This document shows, piece after piece, positions 62,162 through 64,000 of a DNA stretch of 64,000 nucleotides. A program made the position numbers and the translations under genes. Position 1 is the first letter of the stretch; every line of letters starts with the position of its first letter. This DNA comes from Candidatus Brevefilum sp. Lineage in GTDB: Bacteria; Chloroflexota; Anaerolineae; Anaerolineales; Anaerolineaceae. Where the stretch lies: contig JAHYJN010000004.1 in NCBI GenBank assembly GCA_019428905.1, positions 1 to 64,000 on the forward strand, in the 5' to 3' direction. The notes beneath the pieces were generated by a model that saw nothing but the letters and a program-made list of their open reading frames with translations, did no database searches and was not told the DNA's origin.

Positions 62162-62183
62162 ATCAGAAAGGTTTGGTCGAAAT

Positions 62184-62423
62184 ATGGTAAAACAGCCCAG
62201 TTCCGAAAAACCCCCAGCCAAGAGAAAAAGAAAGACCTTATTGGGCTGGTTTGTTACCCAGGAAGAGCCTGATGACGACTATCTCCCCGAACTTAAATCT
62301 CAATGGAGCACGATGGATTCTGCCGAACGGGCAAAATTTTTGATGGGGGCAATTGTGGGTGCCTTATTGTTTATTGGTGCGTTGATCTTGGTTTACTGGT
62401 TGCTTTCAATGATGATTGGTTGA
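62184..62423 (+). CDS. Small membrane protein
   Basis: A 79-residue protein with a basic N-terminus (PPAKRKRKTLLGWF), an acidic middle (EEPDDDYLPEL) and one C-terminal transmembrane helix (~54-76). No family was recognised. A promoter-operator region (62135-62161) lies just upstream, so it may be tightly controlled. It is divergent from the purine nucleoside phosphorylase gene. Confidence 0.6.
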   Translation: MVKQPSSEKPPAKRKRKTLLGWFVTQEEPDDDYLPELKSQWSTMDSAERAKFLMGAIVGALLFIGALILVYWLLSMMIG

Positions 62424-62701
62424 GCATATCAATGACTTCGATCCATCTTTTATTTGTTTCCTCTTTTTACCAAAATCAGGGGGAACGCTTTACCCCCTAC
62501 AAAAAGTAACTTTCGCTTCCCACCCGGTCTCAGATACATTTCCGTTTGGGTTGAAGCAGAAGCCTACTCCTCACCGGGTTGGCAATCGCCCCGGTAGAAA
62601 GCCCACTCTTCACTTTCGCTGATATCTTTGAAGATTCAGTTTAGATTGTGGAATAAAACTTGCACTTTCTCTTAAAACCAATAAAGATTCCAGGTGAGAA
62701 C
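62424..62701. other. Hairpin-containing non-coding gap
   Basis: This 278-bp gap has no supported gene. It carries a 6-bp hairpin AGGGGG/CCCCCT at 62478-62498, a second ACCGGG/CCCGGT at 62573-62578 and 62590-62595, and two direct copies of ACTTTCGCT (62509-62517 and 62612-62620). The first hairpin may terminate the small membrane-protein gene; the rest looks repeat-like. Confidence 0.4.
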
Positions 62702-63343
62702 ATGGGCAAGATCAAAAAAGCATTCACGAAGCATCCGATTTATGCAAGCACAATTATTCTATTTATGACCTCTTTTCTGCTATTAGGATTGGAGTTTGTT
62801 TACCCCAAGATAAATGTATCTACACCGAAGAATATGCCGATAAATGGTTGGGTTGTGTGTGAAGATTTGGGAATTGGAGAAGTACCAGGTCACTCCCCAG
62901 CACAGCGTTTTCGTCTTTGCAATGGAGATTTTTGGGAATTATTAGCATATTGCGCAAATCAATCACTCCCAGCTCCGCCTGAAGGAACTGTTTGCGAACT
63001 TATTGATGAAGACACATTCTGGTGCAGCGATGATTATCAACCTATCCGAATTTATGAAATTCTGCCAACTTCTACAGCAAGACCCACGGTAACAGCCACA
63101 CTCACGCCAACACACACCCCAACAAGCACGCCAACACACACCCCAACAAGCACGCCAACCCACACCCCAACAAACACGCCCACACCTTCGCCGACATACA
63201 CACCGACAAAACGACCTAGATTGGGCGGACACAGCAATTTACAAACAGAAGATATCGTCCAATGGCTACTTGGAGCTTTCCTTATTAGTTTTGGGATTAT
63301 TATGGCTTTCGATAACTGGAAAAAACCAAAAATAAAAAATTAA
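62702..63343 (+). CDS. Cell-surface protein with Thr/Pro repeats and C-terminal helix
   Basis: A 213-residue protein. An N-terminal hydrophobic helix (~14-32) and a C-terminal transmembrane helix (~185-205) bracket an extracytoplasmic region that has several Cys residues in its first half and a TPTHTPTS-type tract at ~130-165. The tract is encoded by a 24-bp tandem DNA repeat. Such linkers often span the cell wall and may be glycosylated. The ATG at 62702 follows AGGTGAG. The function is unknown; a domain-level match was not recognised. Confidence 0.6.
   Translation: MGKIKKAFTKHPIYASTIILFMTSFLLLGLEFVYPKINVSTPKNMPINGWVVCEDLGIGEVPGHSPAQRFRLCNGDFWELLAYCANQSLPAPPEGTVCELIDEDTFWCSDDYQPIRIYEILPTSTARPTVTATLTPTHTPTSTPTHTPTSTPTHTPTNTPTPSPTYTPTKRPRLGGHSNLQTEDIVQWLLGAFLISFGIIMAFDNWKKPKIKN
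63104..63182 (+). repeat. 24-bp tandem repeat encoding TPTHTPTS
   Basis: About 3.3 copies of a 24-bp unit start at 63104, 63128, 63152 and 63176 with few mismatches. The repeat lies within the surface-protein gene and keeps its reading frame. The copy number may vary between strains. Confidence 0.75.
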
Positions 63344-63439
63344 GAAAATCACAAAAGTTGATATTTGCCGCTTCGTAAATTGAAAACATTCCTCAAAGGA
63401 TTGGAATCTTCAACAGTCAAGAAATTTATCAATCTCATC

Positions 63440-64000
63440 ATGAAATCAAGGCTAATTCCTGAAAAATATCAAAAACACTGGTGGTTTTTTTTAATAATTT
63501 CTTCCATCACACTTGGCGGAATATTAATCAGGCCTTCTTTCCGCTTGCTTCCAATATTCCTCAATTTGGCATCCATTAAACTAGAACAGGTTAAAGATAT
63601 CCCCGCACGAACTGAGGATATATATCCGGCTGTTATTCAGGTAGATAATACCCATGAATATTTTCTGCCATTCATTGTCCAAGATGAACCTCAAACGCAA
63701 ATCAACAAGCAAGAAAGAGCCCATAAAACCTTGTTAAAAGGAATCGACTTTTCACCAAAGGGGGCTCAAATTTCCATTATCATCGAACCCAAAAATGAGA
63801 TAAATTCCGGAAAGTCGGTAAAAATTTCTTTTTTACCTAGTGAGCACTGTACTTACGGCGATGGAAACGCCTGCATCTATCACATCTTACTTTCCAACCA
63901 AAGCAAAGTAATCTTTGCCAGCGTTCATTCTGGAGTAGGAGGTGAAGGAGAACCGTTCAGAAATTTAATTGAAGGTACCGGGTTAAATCAAGGCTTATAT
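63440..64000 (+). CDS. Membrane-anchored protein, possibly sortase-like (5' part, runs off window)
   Basis: An open frame from the ATG at 63440 stays open to the window edge, giving at least 187 codons. One hydrophobic helix (~13-32) near the N-terminus is followed by a beta-rich extracytoplasmic-looking domain with two Cys (EHCTYGDGNACIYHILL). The visible end, IFASVHSGVGGEGEPFRNLI, resembles the His loop of sortase folds, but the catalytic Cys/Arg part would lie outside the window. A TTG at 63380 is an alternative start. I do not claim the family. Confidence 0.5.
   Translation, partial: MKSRLIPEKYQKHWWFFLIISSITLGGILIRPSFRLLPIFLNLASIKLEQVKDIPARTEDIYPAVIQVDNTHEYFLPFIVQDEPQTQINKQERAHKTLLKGIDFSPKGAQISIIIEPKNEINSGKSVKISFLPSEHCTYGDGNACIYHILLSNQSKVIFASVHSGVGGEGEPFRNLIEGTGLNQGLY

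Noticed and set aside
63104-63182. Regular 24-bp repeats that could suggest a CRISPR array
   Set aside because: They are direct tandem repeats without spacers, in frame, and encode a Thr/Pro linker.
62963-63237. Minus-strand frames rich in Cys/Gly/Val across the repeat
   Set aside because: They are the antisense reading of the Thr/Pro repeat.

Overview
The window looks like a chromosomal segment of an Anaerolineae-like Chloroflexota bacterium. This is inferred from gene style, not from any database match. The clues are multi-GAF PP2C phosphatases, XRE-STAND-WD40 giants, SH3 proteins with Thr/Pro-rich linkers, a RodA-PBP fusion beside two FHA proteins, many TTG/GTG starts and tightly overlapping operons. 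Both strands are densely coded. I saw no rRNA, recognisable tRNA, CRISPR array or intact transposase.

Region by region. 1-6 kb: end of a phytol/dolichol-kinase-like gene, smpB, a patatin / small membrane protein / esterase operon, an SH3 protein, a zinc-ribbon protein and zwf. 6-13.4 kb: a five-gene operon (MoxR ATPase, DUF58, DUF4129 membrane protein, second DUF58, transglutaminase TgpA-like) in which every junction overlaps by 4 bp. 13.4-19.9 kb: an accessory-looking stretch with hairpin-rich non-coding DNA, a secreted protein, a duplicated-domain lipoprotein and, divergent from them, a 1286-residue XRE-STAND-TM-WD40 protein. 20-24.8 kb: prs, degV, an iron-type alcohol dehydrogenase with a monooxygenase-fold partner, an RluA-type pseudouridine synthase and radC. 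24.9-31.3 kb: a partner-switch module (STAS-HATPase fusion plus six-GAF PP2C phosphatase) converging on a ParB-like/double-Usp protein. 31.6-37.5 kb: PfkB kinase, parA, parB, amidohydrolase, double-XRE regulator and GNAT. 37.5-41.9 kb: a MITE-like element, DsbA-like oxidoreductase, DUF554, PduO adenosyltransferase, orphan oligopeptide-type binding protein and secG. 41.9-49.6 kb: PHP protein, archease-rtcB RNA-repair pair, then two FHA proteins, mtnP and a RodA-PBP fusion. 49.6-62 kb, mostly minus strand: tyrS, LiaF-like protein, HNH nuclease (plus), MBL hydrolase, lgt, CDP-alcohol phosphatidyltransferase, ftsK, triple-S1 protein, 7TM-GAF-HTH protein, GNAT, membrane protein and purine nucleoside phosphorylase. 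62-64 kb: small membrane or secreted proteins of unknown function.

How the genes may work together. Several clusters concern the envelope: the RodA/PBP and FHA genes, lgt, phospholipid headgroup transfer, SecG, the LiaF-like protein and the transglutaminase operon. Others are signalling modules whose output is not encoded nearby. The strongest unusual observation is the RodA-PBP fusion at 46967-49612. Its transpeptidase half has lost all three catalytic motifs (SxxK, SxN, KTG) while the likely glycosyltransferase Asp is kept, which suggests a built-in pseudo-transpeptidase that activates the polymerase. Other candidates are the XRE-STAND-TM-WD40 protein with its divergent lipoprotein, the ParB-like/Usp fusion, the kinase-less 7TM-GAF-HTH protein, and a palindromic bidirectional -10 element between archease and the fhaA-like gene.
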